Of a DNA stretch of 64,000 bases, positions 17,401 to 24,838 are shown piece after piece. Location of the stretch: assembly GCF_029625215.1 (NCBI RefSeq), contig NZ_CP121197.1:3968001-4032000 (forward strand), read 5' to 3'. The DNA is from Aurantibacillus circumpalustris (GTDB lineage Bacteria > Bacteroidota > Bacteroidia > B-17B0 > Aurantibacillaceae). How positions within the stretch are numbered: position 1 is the stretch's first letter; each line of letters begins with the position of its first letter. Both the position numbers and the translations under genes were made by a program. The notes beneath the pieces were generated by a model. It was given only the letters and a program-made list of their open reading frames with translations, did no database searches and was not told the DNA's origin.

Positions 17401-18820
17401 CTTCAATGCCTTCGAGCGTAAATATGGGGAGATAAACAATTAAAATAATTATTTGACCGAAAACAGCGCTGTTCATCATTTTTGAGGCCGAGAATTCAAC
17501 CTCTGTATCCATTTCATTTTGTGTAAGCCTATTTAATTGCGTAAATTTTCTACTGTGTGATAATTGATGCATCACCGCTTCAACTATTATCACTGCGCCG
17601 TCGACAATTAAACCAAAGTCAAGTGCTCCCAAACTCATAAGGTTTCCACTTACACCAAAAGCGTTCATTAAAATAATGGCAAACAGCATTGCCAACGGTA
17701 TAACAGAAGCAACAAGCAAACCCGCTCTGAAATTTCCAAGAAAAAGAACCAAAATAAAAATGACTATGAGCGCTCCCTCAATAAGATTTTTTTCAACCGT
17801 TCCAATGGCATTGTTAACCATTTTACTGCGATCTAAAAATGGCTCTAATACAACCCCTTCCGGCAAGGTTTTTTTAATTTGGTTTATACGTTCCTTTACA
17901 TTTTTAATAACATCATTACTATTTGCCCCTTTCAACATCATTACCACTGCACCAGCTACTTCTCCTTCATCATTGTATGTCAATGCGCCGTAACGGGTTG
18001 CATAACCAGTTTTCACCTCCGCAACATCTCTAATAAATACGGGCGCACCAGACTCGGTTGATTTAATGTAAATGGAACTTATGTCATCATTATTTCCAAT
18101 TAAGCCTTCGCTTCGGATAAATAAAACAGTACCGTTCTTTTCTATGTAGGCTCCACCTGTATTTTGATTATTTTTTTCAAGAGCCGAAAAAACCTCATTT
18201 ATTGTAATTTTAGAAGCATGTAGTTTATTTGGATCAACTGCAATTTCAAACTGTTTTAATTTTCCACCAAAACTGCTTACCTCAGCTACTCCTTTTACAC
18301 CGAGTAATTGTCGTCGTACAACCCAATCCTGAATTGTTCTTAATTCTGTTTCATTATATTTATCCTCATAACCTTTTTCTGGCCTTAGTACATATTGGTA
18401 TATTTCTCCTAAACCAGTTGTAATTGGCCCTAACTCAGGCACTCCAATTGAAGTAGGTATCTGAGATCGGATTTTTTGAAGTCTTTCCGATACTTGTTGC
18501 CTGGCCCAATACACATCTACGTTGTCATTAAATACAATAGTTACAAGCGACAAACCAAAACGCGAAAAACTCCGAAACTCTTTTAAGCCACTTATATTAC
18601 TGTTCGCTTGTTCAATAGGAAAGGTAACAAGGCGTTCTATATCAGTTGCACCATAGGAAGGAGCAACGGTTATAACCTGAACCTGATTATTTGTAATATC
18701 AGGAACAGCGTCAATAGGCAATTTTGTTGTTTGATAACTACCATAAACAATAAGTGCAATTACAAAAAGCCCTACAATGAGTTTATTCTTTACTGAGAAC
18801 TCAATAATTTTATTAAGCAT
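14465..18820 (-). CDS. CusA/CzcA heavy-metal RND pump fused to TolC-type outer-membrane protein
   Basis: A 1451-residue fusion. Residues 1 to about 1035 are a heavy-metal RND pump: TM1 KLIVGLFVIALIVYGSYQTT, the porter block IDAVPDITNNQVQV, the TM4 proton-relay block DFGLIVDGAVIIVEAV with two Asp and one Glu, and TM7-12 near the end. At M1040 (ATG at 15703) a new signal-peptide-like stretch begins (KPVVGFILAFLFVNIGLQAQ). It is followed by about 390 residues of TolC/OEP coiled-coil repeats (ITLQAAIDSALKNNLSVKNE, then LGESNVLEKITAETQRSNI). After TM12 the chain is cytosolic, so the internal signal would re-insert and could be cut, releasing a separate outer-membrane factor. Such fusions are known in Bacteroidota. 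Adaptor gene follows directly. Energy source is the proton gradient. Confidence 0.93.
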   Translation of the reverse strand: MLNKIIEFSVKNKLIVGLFVIALIVYGSYQTTKLPIDAVPDITNNQVQVITVAPSYGATDIERLVTFPIEQANSNISGLKEFRSFSRFGLSLVTIVFNDNVDVYWARQQVSERLQKIRSQIPTSIGVPELGPITTGLGEIYQYVLRPEKGYEDKYNETELRTIQDWVVRRQLLGVKGVAEVSSFGGKLKQFEIAVDPNKLHASKITINEVFSALEKNNQNTGGAYIEKNGTVLFIRSEGLIGNNDDISSIYIKSTESGAPVFIRDVAEVKTGYATRYGALTYNDEGEVAGAVVMMLKGANSNDVIKNVKERINQIKKTLPEGVVLEPFLDRSKMVNNAIGTVEKNLIEGALIVIFILVLFLGNFRAGLLVASVIPLAMLFAIILMNAFGVSGNLMSLGALDFGLIVDGAVIIVEAVMHQLSHSRKFTQLNRLTQNEMDTEVEFSASKMMNSAVFGQIIILIVYLPIFTLEGIEGKMFIPMAQTVAFALLGAFILSLTYIPMMSAWVLSKNVKHKANISDRLMMIVEKGYQNMLIKVLHRSKSLLISVVVLFVTALFILSRIGGEFIPALEEGDFAVETRVLTGSNLSTTIEKTQQAAKILKERFPEVEKVVAKIGSGEVPTDPMPMEAADLMIILKNKSEWTSAETFDELAEKMTLALEDVPGITTGFQYPVQMRFNELMTGAKQDVVCKIFGEDLDTLAFYAEKLSRIVNGVEGAKEIYVEPVTGIPQIIINYKREIIAQYNLNIEDVNKVVNLAFAGQSAGLVFEGEKRFDLVVRLNSGRRKNLEDVQDLLIPTPFGNQIPLSQLANVEIKSGPNQIQREDAKRRIVIGFNIGGRDVQSIVNELQKKVEAQIKFPTGYYVNYGGSFENLNAAKDRLMVAVPVSLVLIFILLFFAFNSVRQGLLIYTAIPLSAIGGILFLAVRGMPFSISAGIGFIALFGVAVLNGIVLISEFNRLKHNGMTSLHRIVILGTRLRLRPVLMTAFVASLGFLPMALSNGAGAEVQRPLATVVIGGLIIATFLTLFVLPVLYILFEKTSKMKNKQKPVVGFILAFLFVNIGLQAQSPITLQAAIDSALKNNLSVKNEGLKAEYQKKMIGSSNNISQTNVFIESGKINSAYTDNRFGVSQSFNFPTVYSNQKSVLKEEWKMAVLNVSLKETEIRKMTTQVFYSLLFLKEKEKLLQRADSNYNDFLSMAERRYNLGESNVLEKITAETQRSNILLQIRAMEEEIVIANLQFQILINAKQKYEPTLTDLKLALTSFPDSSAIKSHPSLKILEQQKIVAIAGIKLEKSRFLPDINFGYYSMTMKGTGADNISYTGSTRFSSAQVGIGIPLFFGAQKSKLSASKTNRIISENNYQQQQQQLVSELQSALTQYKNITETVVYFEKTGLKNADTIQEIANLQFKKGEINYLEWVVLTNQSIGLRNNYLDAVKALNETIIAINYLSSNTN

Positions 18821-18902
18821 AATTTTTTTTTAATTGATTCGTTAATATGAATCTAGAACACAACACGCTTGTGTATCTGATCATTTAAAACATAAAATAC
18901 AA

Positions 18903-19289
18903 TTAACAAACTTTTGGCGGTTGCCAAATAAACGAGAGGTAAGCGGAAGGTAAAAGCGGTTCATTATAAACCGAATAAGTATTGGCAAGTGAAGTTAAAG
19001 ATTTAGCTTCGAGTGTTTCAAAATTCGCATTCACAAAAATAACTGTTGATGAGTTTAAACAACCATCGTGTGATTTGAAAGGCAATTTCATATCCTGATC
19101 ATAGTCCGCATCCTTTAAATCTCCTTGCGCATAGTGCATATCCAAAAACTGCCACAACGAAAGTGATTGATCTTTTTCTTTATGCTCAATAAAATGTTCA
19201 ATTAAAATAGGAATTTTAACCAACTGATTTAATTCAGTAAGTGAAATCAGATAAACTGATAAAAAAAATATAGCCGTGATTTTTTTCAG
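18903..19289 (-). CDS. Conserved small protein of Bacteroidota metal-efflux loci, CTG start
   Basis: The first conventional start (TTG, 19223) leaves 106 residues lacking an N-terminus. In frame upstream, CTG at 19289 followed by AAA AAA ATC gives (M)KKITAIFFLSVYLISLTELN, a typical signal or anchor segment, and the frame is closed just above by the thioredoxin stop codon. I therefore extend to 19289 (128 codons plus stop). The body (VKIPILIEHFIEHKEKDQS, FLDMHYAQGD, LPFKSHDGC, final IWQPPKVC) resembles short uncharacterised proteins often found beside CusA-type pumps in Bacteroidota. His, Asp and Cys are plentiful, so metal sensing or binding is possible but unproven. It starts 21 bases after the thioredoxin gene. 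Confidence 0.7.
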   Translation of the reverse strand: MKKITAIFFLSVYLISLTELNQLVKIPILIEHFIEHKEKDQSLSLWQFLDMHYAQGDLKDADYDQDMKLPFKSHDGCLNSSTVIFVNANFETLEAKSLTSLANTYSVYNEPLLPSAYLSFIWQPPKVC

Positions 19290-19310
19290 ATGAACAAAGG
19301 TATAAAATAA

Positions 19311-19607
19311 TTATTTATACTGTTTAAATAACAAAATTAACTCGTTTGCAGGAACAACTCCCGATTGTTTCCAAACAACTTTCCCTTTTTTAAAAAGTAA
19401 TAATGTCGGCACACTGCGTATTTGATAGGCAGCTGCTACTTGCTGATTTTTATCGACATCTACTTTAATTATAGTGGCATCATCACCTAAACTAGACTTC
19501 GCTTCTTTTAAAATGGGCGCCATTGTTTTACATGGACCACACCACTCGGCGAAAAAATCCACCAAAACGGGTTTATCAGAATTAATTAATGCATTAAATT
19601 TTTCCAT
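19311..19607 (-). CDS. Thioredoxin
   Basis: A 98-residue cytosolic thioredoxin with active site FFAEWCGPCKTM, a cis-proline in VRSIP-like form (QIRSVPTLLLFKKGKVV), and the usual length. I use the ATG at 19607 (MEKFNALINSDKPVLVDFF). The GTG at 19631 would add eight residues from within the upstream gene. It overlaps that gene's end by 14 bases. It probably reduces partner proteins in the same redox/sulfur group (rhodanese, small cysteine-bearing membrane protein). TrxA itself is elsewhere in most Bacteroidota, so this is likely a dedicated paralogue; that is inference. Confidence 0.9.
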   Translation of the reverse strand: MEKFNALINSDKPVLVDFFAEWCGPCKTMAPILKEAKSSLGDDATIIKVDVDKNQQVAAAYQIRSVPTLLLFKKGKVVWKQSGVVPANELILLFKQYK

Positions 19608-19806
19608 TTGTTGTTTCTTTTGGTACTTCACAATTTCCCGTAACGCAGGTTGCGCAGGAATTAACTAATGCGTGAATGATTAAAAAAACACCACCCAACA
19701 TTAAAATATAGTCCGCTTTTAAACCACCGGTAATACAGAAGAATATTCCAAGTCCCAATCTTGTTGTTCTCCAGAGCGTCCAATTTTTAAGATTAATTTT
19801 TTTCAT
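19594..19806 (-). CDS. Small two-helix membrane protein with a cysteine cluster
   Basis: A 70-residue protein beginning MKKINLKNWTLWRTTRLGLG. It has two hydrophobic segments (LGLGIFFCITGGLKADY and ILMLGGVFLIIHALV) followed by a four-residue-spaced cysteine group, NSCATCVTGNCEVP. It resembles the YgaP/DUF2892-like small membrane proteins found beside rhodanese and thioredoxin genes. The CxxC...C end could be a thiol relay partner of the thioredoxin whose gene overlaps it by 14 bases. No function is established. The gene is separated from the upstream rhodanese gene by a 143-base palindromic element. Confidence 0.75.
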   Translation of the reverse strand: MKKINLKNWTLWRTTRLGLGIFFCITGGLKADYILMLGGVFLIIHALVNSCATCVTGNCEVPKETTNGKI

Positions 19807-19846
19807 TGTCTAACTATTTTCAACTTATATTTACTTCCAATAAAAT

Positions 19847-19989
19847 AACCACATAGACATCTAGAACCTACTAACTACATATTACATATTACATAGTAAC
19901 ACATATATTTGAAGCAAAGCTTCAAATCCTATGCTTTCTCTTCTCCAACGACAATGTCCGAACTATCCAAACTATGTTCCTATGTGGTT
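19847..19989. repeat. 143-bp intergenic palindromic element with AACCACATAG ends
   Basis: AACCACATAG at 19847-19856 faces its complement CTATGTGGTT at 19980-19989. The centre holds a 9-bp hairpin, ATTTGAAGC-AAA-GCTTCAAAT (19907-19927), almost exactly midway. The left half contains heptamers ATTACAT-ATTACAT. No gene is encoded. It shares the AACCAC anchor with the repeat arrays at 24708, 33104, 35213, 39891, 45283 and 48888. Confidence 0.8.
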
Positions 19990-20017
19990 TATCTTCCAGA
20001 GTATCCTATTTTTTATA

Positions 20018-20329
20018 TTAAATTTTATTCTTTAAACTCGACCATCCGCCACCATTGTGCACTTCTTTATGACCCATTTGTTTAATAATTCCTTTTGCAG
20101 AAGCACTGCGCATACCACTGGCACAGCAAGTTATGATCACTGTATCTTTTTTTATTTTTTTCGCCTGCGAACTTAATTCGTTTAAAGGTATGTTGATGCT
20201 ACCTTTTATATGTCCCGACGCGTATTCGCCTTTTGTTCGCACGTCAATTATTTGCGCGCCGTTTTTTACTAGTTCTTTGTAATCAGCCGATGGGCCAATT
20301 CCGAAGATTTTTTTTAGTGTATTTATCAT
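20018..20329 (-). CDS. Single-domain rhodanese
   Basis: A 103-residue rhodanese-fold protein. Conserved blocks are QIIDVRTKGEYASGHIKGS (domain start) and the active-site loop TCCASGMRSASA, with the catalytic cysteine in C-A-S-G-M-R. Such proteins carry persulfide sulfur. No signal peptide is present, so it is cytosolic. Its start overlaps the DUF983 stop as ATGA. With the neighbouring thioredoxin it would form a sulfur-transfer/reduction pair, which is inference from context. Confidence 0.9.
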   Translation of the reverse strand: MINTLKKIFGIGPSADYKELVKNGAQIIDVRTKGEYASGHIKGSINIPLNELSSQAKKIKKDTVIITCCASGMRSASAKGIIKQMGHKEVHNGGGWSSLKNKI

Positions 20330-20736
20330 AATTGTATTTGTTTTTTTTCTGTATTTGTAATTGAGTATTCTTTAGAATATTTAAAAAAGAAATTCATCCA
20401 TATTAAACGCGAGTATCTTAATGTAATTGGACTAAAAACCACAATTGATCCAGTAATTGCAAGAGCAAAGGTCATAGTGTCGATGTCAGGAAAAGTTGTA
20501 ATATACAAAACATACCAAATAATAAACCAACCCGAAGTTAAAGCATATGAAACATACATTGCTCCGTAAAAAAAACTAGGTTCCTTTTGGTATTTAAGTT
20601 CACAATGAGAACAATGTTCGTGCATACTGAAAATTTTATTTAAGGCATAGGGATTCTTTGCAGTAAACACATCTCCCTTATGACAACGAGGACATTTGTT
20701 GAATATAGTTGAATATAAAATATTAAGTAGCAACAT
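20326..20736 (-). CDS. DUF983 membrane protein
   Basis: I use the ATG at 20736 (MLLLNILYSTIFNKCPRCHK) rather than a TTG at 20760; it overlaps the previous gene by 14 bases. The 136-residue protein has an N-terminal zinc-ribbon-like pair of motifs (KCPRCHKGD and HCSHCELKY) and then two to three membrane helices (FFYGAMYVSYALTSGWFIIW; ALAITGSIVVFSPITL). That is the DUF983 architecture. Function unknown; membership of a redox/sulfur group is suggested by neighbours. Confidence 0.85.
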   Translation of the reverse strand: MLLLNILYSTIFNKCPRCHKGDVFTAKNPYALNKIFSMHEHCSHCELKYQKEPSFFYGAMYVSYALTSGWFIIWYVLYITTFPDIDTMTFALAITGSIVVFSPITLRYSRLIWMNFFFKYSKEYSITNTEKKQIQL

Positions 20737-20932
20737 TTTCTTTTTTCTTAAATGTGCCAACTAATAAAAACCCAAGTAACGAACCGTAAGGTACGCTTAC
20801 AAGTGGATTTGAACTAATTATACAAGTGCCATTAGAGCAACCAATAAAAAAGTAATATAAATACCCAACAACCCCTCCAAGGAAAATACCGATGAGTTGC
20901 TTTTTATATTTTTTCATAAAACCTCTAATCAT
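20723..20932 (-). CDS. DUF6132-type small membrane protein
   Basis: A 69-residue protein (or 64 from the second ATG at 20917, MKKYKKQLIGIFLGG). It has two hydrophobic segments and the block FIGCSNGTCIISSNPLVS between them. The GCxxGxCxIxSNP pattern is characteristic of DUF6132. Two cysteines six residues apart (GCSNGTC) suggest a thiol or metal role. It is the first gene of the (-) run through DUF983 and rhodanese. A TGTGACAAATGTTACA palindrome lies 34 bases above the first ATG. Confidence 0.8.
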   Translation of the reverse strand: MIRGFMKKYKKQLIGIFLGGVVGYLYYFFIGCSNGTCIISSNPLVSVPYGSLLGFLLVGTFKKKENVAT

Positions 20933-20965
20933 GTATCAAATATCAGAAGTATTCTCTTTCAAATA

Positions 20966-20981
20966 TGTGACAAATGTTACA
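20966..20981. promoter_or_regulatory. Possible Crp/Fnr-type site upstream of DUF6132 gene
   Basis: TGTGACAAATGTTACA is an imperfect palindrome (TGTgACA / TGTtACA). It is similar to TGTGATAAATATCA at 12576-12589. Placement just above the (-) operon start fits an operator. Evidence is only the pattern. Confidence 0.35.
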
Positions 20982-21160
20982 AAAGCAGTGATTTAACGTT
21001 ATTTTGTTTCTGTACTGTGTTTTAATTTATCTACAGCACCATATCGGGATCAATAGCTTGAACTAAGCTTCGATTAAAGCAAAATATGATCTTAATCAGG
21101 TCTGTTCCTGTCCATTGTCAACATACCTCAAAAAAAGCCAGTTACCTTTAAAAAAATCTT

Positions 21161-21370
21161 ATGAAAAAAAATATGGGAACTGCCGACATAGTAATTAGAT
21201 TATTAGTTGCGGCTATTATTATTGGTCTTTACAGCTTTAATGTTATTAGCGGCACAATTGCTGTTGTGCTTCTGGTTTTGGGTGGTATTTTTGTACTTAC
21301 CTCGTTAATGAATTTTTGCCCTCTTTATCTTCCTTTTGGAATAAGTACACGCAAAAAGGAAAAACAATAA
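21161..21370 (+). CDS. DUF2892 (YgaP-like) inner-membrane protein
   Basis: A 69-residue protein. MKKNMGTADIVIRLLVAAII opens it, two membrane helices follow, and it ends NFCPLYLPFGISTRKKEKQ. This is the classic DUF2892 layout, with the FCPLYxPFGxST block after the second helix. The family occurs as the membrane part of YgaP rhodaneses and as stand-alone proteins beside rhodanese genes, as here (divergent). The exact role is unknown. Confidence 0.9.
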   Translation: MKKNMGTADIVIRLLVAAIIIGLYSFNVISGTIAVVLLVLGGIFVLTSLMNFCPLYLPFGISTRKKEKQ

Positions 21371-21414
21371 CCAGCCTATATCTCTCTTTTACCAATTATG
21401 TTATCGAAAACTCA

Positions 21415-22053
21415 CTAATTATTAGGCATTCCATTAGAAATCCACTTTTCAATTTTTCCTATTTCACAGTCTCGCAACTGCGAAGAAAATTTGGGCATGG
21501 CGTAGTAGCCAGATGCATGTTTGATTGAACCTAAAAAGGCCCCACCTTTTTTAGCTTCGTTTACTACATTTTGATAGCTGTCTAAAATAACACCAGCAGA
21601 ATTATTAGCCGCGCCATGACAGCCAACACAATTTACTTTTAATATCGTCGCTATTTCGGAATAAGTATATAGAGTTGTGTCACAAACGCTCACGTAACAT
21701 TCATTATTTTTTGCGCCATTGTTTATCCAATGTTTTATAATGTCTTTTTCATCTTGCGTTAATGAATAACTCGGTGGCATGCGGTCGCCGCCACTTGAAG
21801 TAATAGCGCCGTATAATTCACTAAGTCCTGAATGGTTCGCTTTAACAGCCTTCATTACTCCTTCATAGGTTGTGAAATCTAATCTTTTTTCTTTATCCAC
21901 AGGATTATGGCATCCAGAAGAAGTACAGTTAGAAATTAATATTTGTTTTACCTTATCATTATAACAAGCGTCAGGGTCTGCTACATAGCGTGTGCAGCTG
22001 CTCAAACAGATAAGAAAGGTGGCAATCACAAAAGCAACGTTTTTATTTTTCAT
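21415..22053 (-). CDS. Lipoprotein c-type cytochrome, two heme motifs
   Basis: A 212-residue exported lipoprotein (MKNKNVAFVIATFLICLSSC, cysteine 20 as lipid site). One canonical heme site, C142-V-G-C145-H146, is followed by Met candidates (YAMPKF). An earlier site is C43-T-S-S-G-C48-H49, a CX4CH spacing, with RMPP (M92) as possible axial ligand. The CX4CH form is rare but occurs in some multiheme and cytochrome-like domains. The layout resembles two fused cytochrome c domains of the kind found in Bacteroidota lipoproteins of unknown electron partner. It converges with the DUF2892 gene. Confidence 0.85.
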   Translation of the reverse strand: MKNKNVAFVIATFLICLSSCTRYVADPDACYNDKVKQILISNCTSSGCHNPVDKEKRLDFTTYEGVMKAVKANHSGLSELYGAITSSGGDRMPPSYSLTQDEKDIIKHWINNGAKNNECYVSVCDTTLYTYSEIATILKVNCVGCHGAANNSAGVILDSYQNVVNEAKKGGAFLGSIKHASGYYAMPKFSSQLRDCEIGKIEKWISNGMPNN

Positions 22054-22286
22054 AAAATATTTGAAATGATGTTAAGTCGAATAAAAAGAATTTTTAGTGC
22101 GACACACTCAAATGTAAGGTACAGCTATATTTGCCCTAATAAACATTCTTCTTCATAAGCTGACAAAGATCATTTATTCACCGCTGATTTCAATGGCTGA
22201 TTGCCAGACAAACCCCAATTATTCAAAAATAATACGTGGAAATAAAAGAGTGTTAAACCCTAAATTTAGAAAGCTATCTCTCTCCA

Positions 22287-22808
22287 TTACAGATCTTCCT
22301 CTTCACCAGTATCTTGCAAATACAAATCTATCAAGCCTTCCGGCGCGTTAAAGAGTAATTTCTTATTCTCTTCGTCAAGCTTCTCAATAAAATCTTCAAC
22401 AAGTGGTAGCAGAACTTCTTTGCCTTTATGTTCTATGCTTAACAAAGTTTGATGGCCATTATCGCTAATACTGTTTATGAATCCTAACACGCCAAAGTTT
22501 TTATCGATCACTTCGTAACCAATCCAATCAAATTCCTGTTCTTCTTCATCAACCAATCCGGAATCAATAAAAACAGCTTTACCAATAAAGGTTTTAGCTT
22601 TTTCAACAGATGTAATTTCTTCAAAACAAAGTATTAAGCCATTTGTAGCGTCTTTTACCTCACTAACAAAATAAGGTGCTTTACCGGTTGGCGATTCAAT
22701 AAATACGGCTTTTAGGTCATCTGTAAAAAATGGTTTATCCACCCTTATAATTAAGTGCCCTTTAACGCCATGTGTTTTACTAAAATATCCTATCTGAGTT
22801 AAATCCAT
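22287..22808 (-). CDS. rimM: Ribosome maturation factor RimM
   Basis: A 173-residue protein with the RimM N-terminal block (QIGYFSKTHGVKGHLIIRVD) and a PRC-barrel C-terminus (DWIGYEVIDKNFGVLGFI ... KEVLLPLVEDFIEKLDEENK). It binds ribosomal protein S19 and assists 30S head assembly. The usual neighbours rpsP or trmD are not seen here. An array of 7-nt words lies between it and pyrG. Length and motif order are normal. Confidence 0.95.
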   Translation of the reverse strand: MDLTQIGYFSKTHGVKGHLIIRVDKPFFTDDLKAVFIESPTGKAPYFVSEVKDATNGLILCFEEITSVEKAKTFIGKAVFIDSGLVDEEEQEFDWIGYEVIDKNFGVLGFINSISDNGHQTLLSIEHKGKEVLLPLVEDFIEKLDEENKKLLFNAPEGLIDLYLQDTGEEEDL

Positions 22809-22817
22809 CTATTTTTT

Positions 22818-23022
22818 ATGGAAAATGTAATATGGGAAATGGAAAATGTTTGATTCGTCATTCCCTCTTCCCTTTCACCTTTTCCATCTCATATTTTCCC
22901 TTTTACATTAGCTAATCCTTTATGTAAGATGTAAAATGGCAAATGTATGTTTCGGCATTCTTTCTTCCCTTTTACATTTTAGATCTTACATTTTTCTTCC
23001 CTTTTCCATCTTACATCTTACA

Positions 23023-23024
<2 letters not shown>
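22818..23024. repeat. Inverted 7-nt-word arrays between pyrG and rimM
   Basis: Read in the pyrG direction, heptamers ATGTAAG-ATGTAAG-ATGGAAA-AGGGAAG begin in the last base of the pyrG stop codon. They are followed by their complement in the form ATTTGCC-ATTTTAC-ATCTTAC. A second pair follows: ATGTAAA-AGGGAAA ... ATGGAAA against CATTTTCC-ATTTCCC-ATATTAC-ATTTTCC. Each pair could form an imperfect stem of 20 or more bases. No gene or terminator U-tract is present. Confidence 0.75.
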
Positions 23025-24655
<1,631 letters not shown>

Positions 24656-24707
24656 CGAAGGTACTGAAAAAAAGAAGGGAGAACAAACGTCTTGAAGATT
24701 TATTATA

Positions 24708-24832
24708 AGTCGTTAGTCAAAAGTCGATAGTCGATAGTACTGCACACTGCCTACTGAATACTGCCTACTACCAACCGCCAACTGCTTTCTCAGTGTTCCT
24801 AAGTGCCCTCCGTGCCTCCGTGGTTAAAACAA
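24708..24832. repeat. Composite 7-nt-word array (block A)
   Basis: Order on the + strand: AGTCGTT-AGTCAAA-AGTCGAT-AGTCGAT, then ACTGCAC-ACTGCCT-ACTGAAT-ACTGCCT and related heptamers. An anchored unit ends in CCGTGGTT at 24791-24825. On the other strand the last unit reads AACCAC and then heptamers CACGGAG-G-CACGGAG-GG-CACTTAG-GAA-CACTGAG, with linkers of 1, 2 and 3 bases. No coding or terminator features. Confidence 0.8.
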
Positions 24833-24838
24833 GCAATC

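Noticed and set aside
15828..17993. Several (+) frames of 60-105 codons within the CusA-TolC gene
   Set aside because: Antisense to a well-supported 1451-residue protein; translations show no domain.
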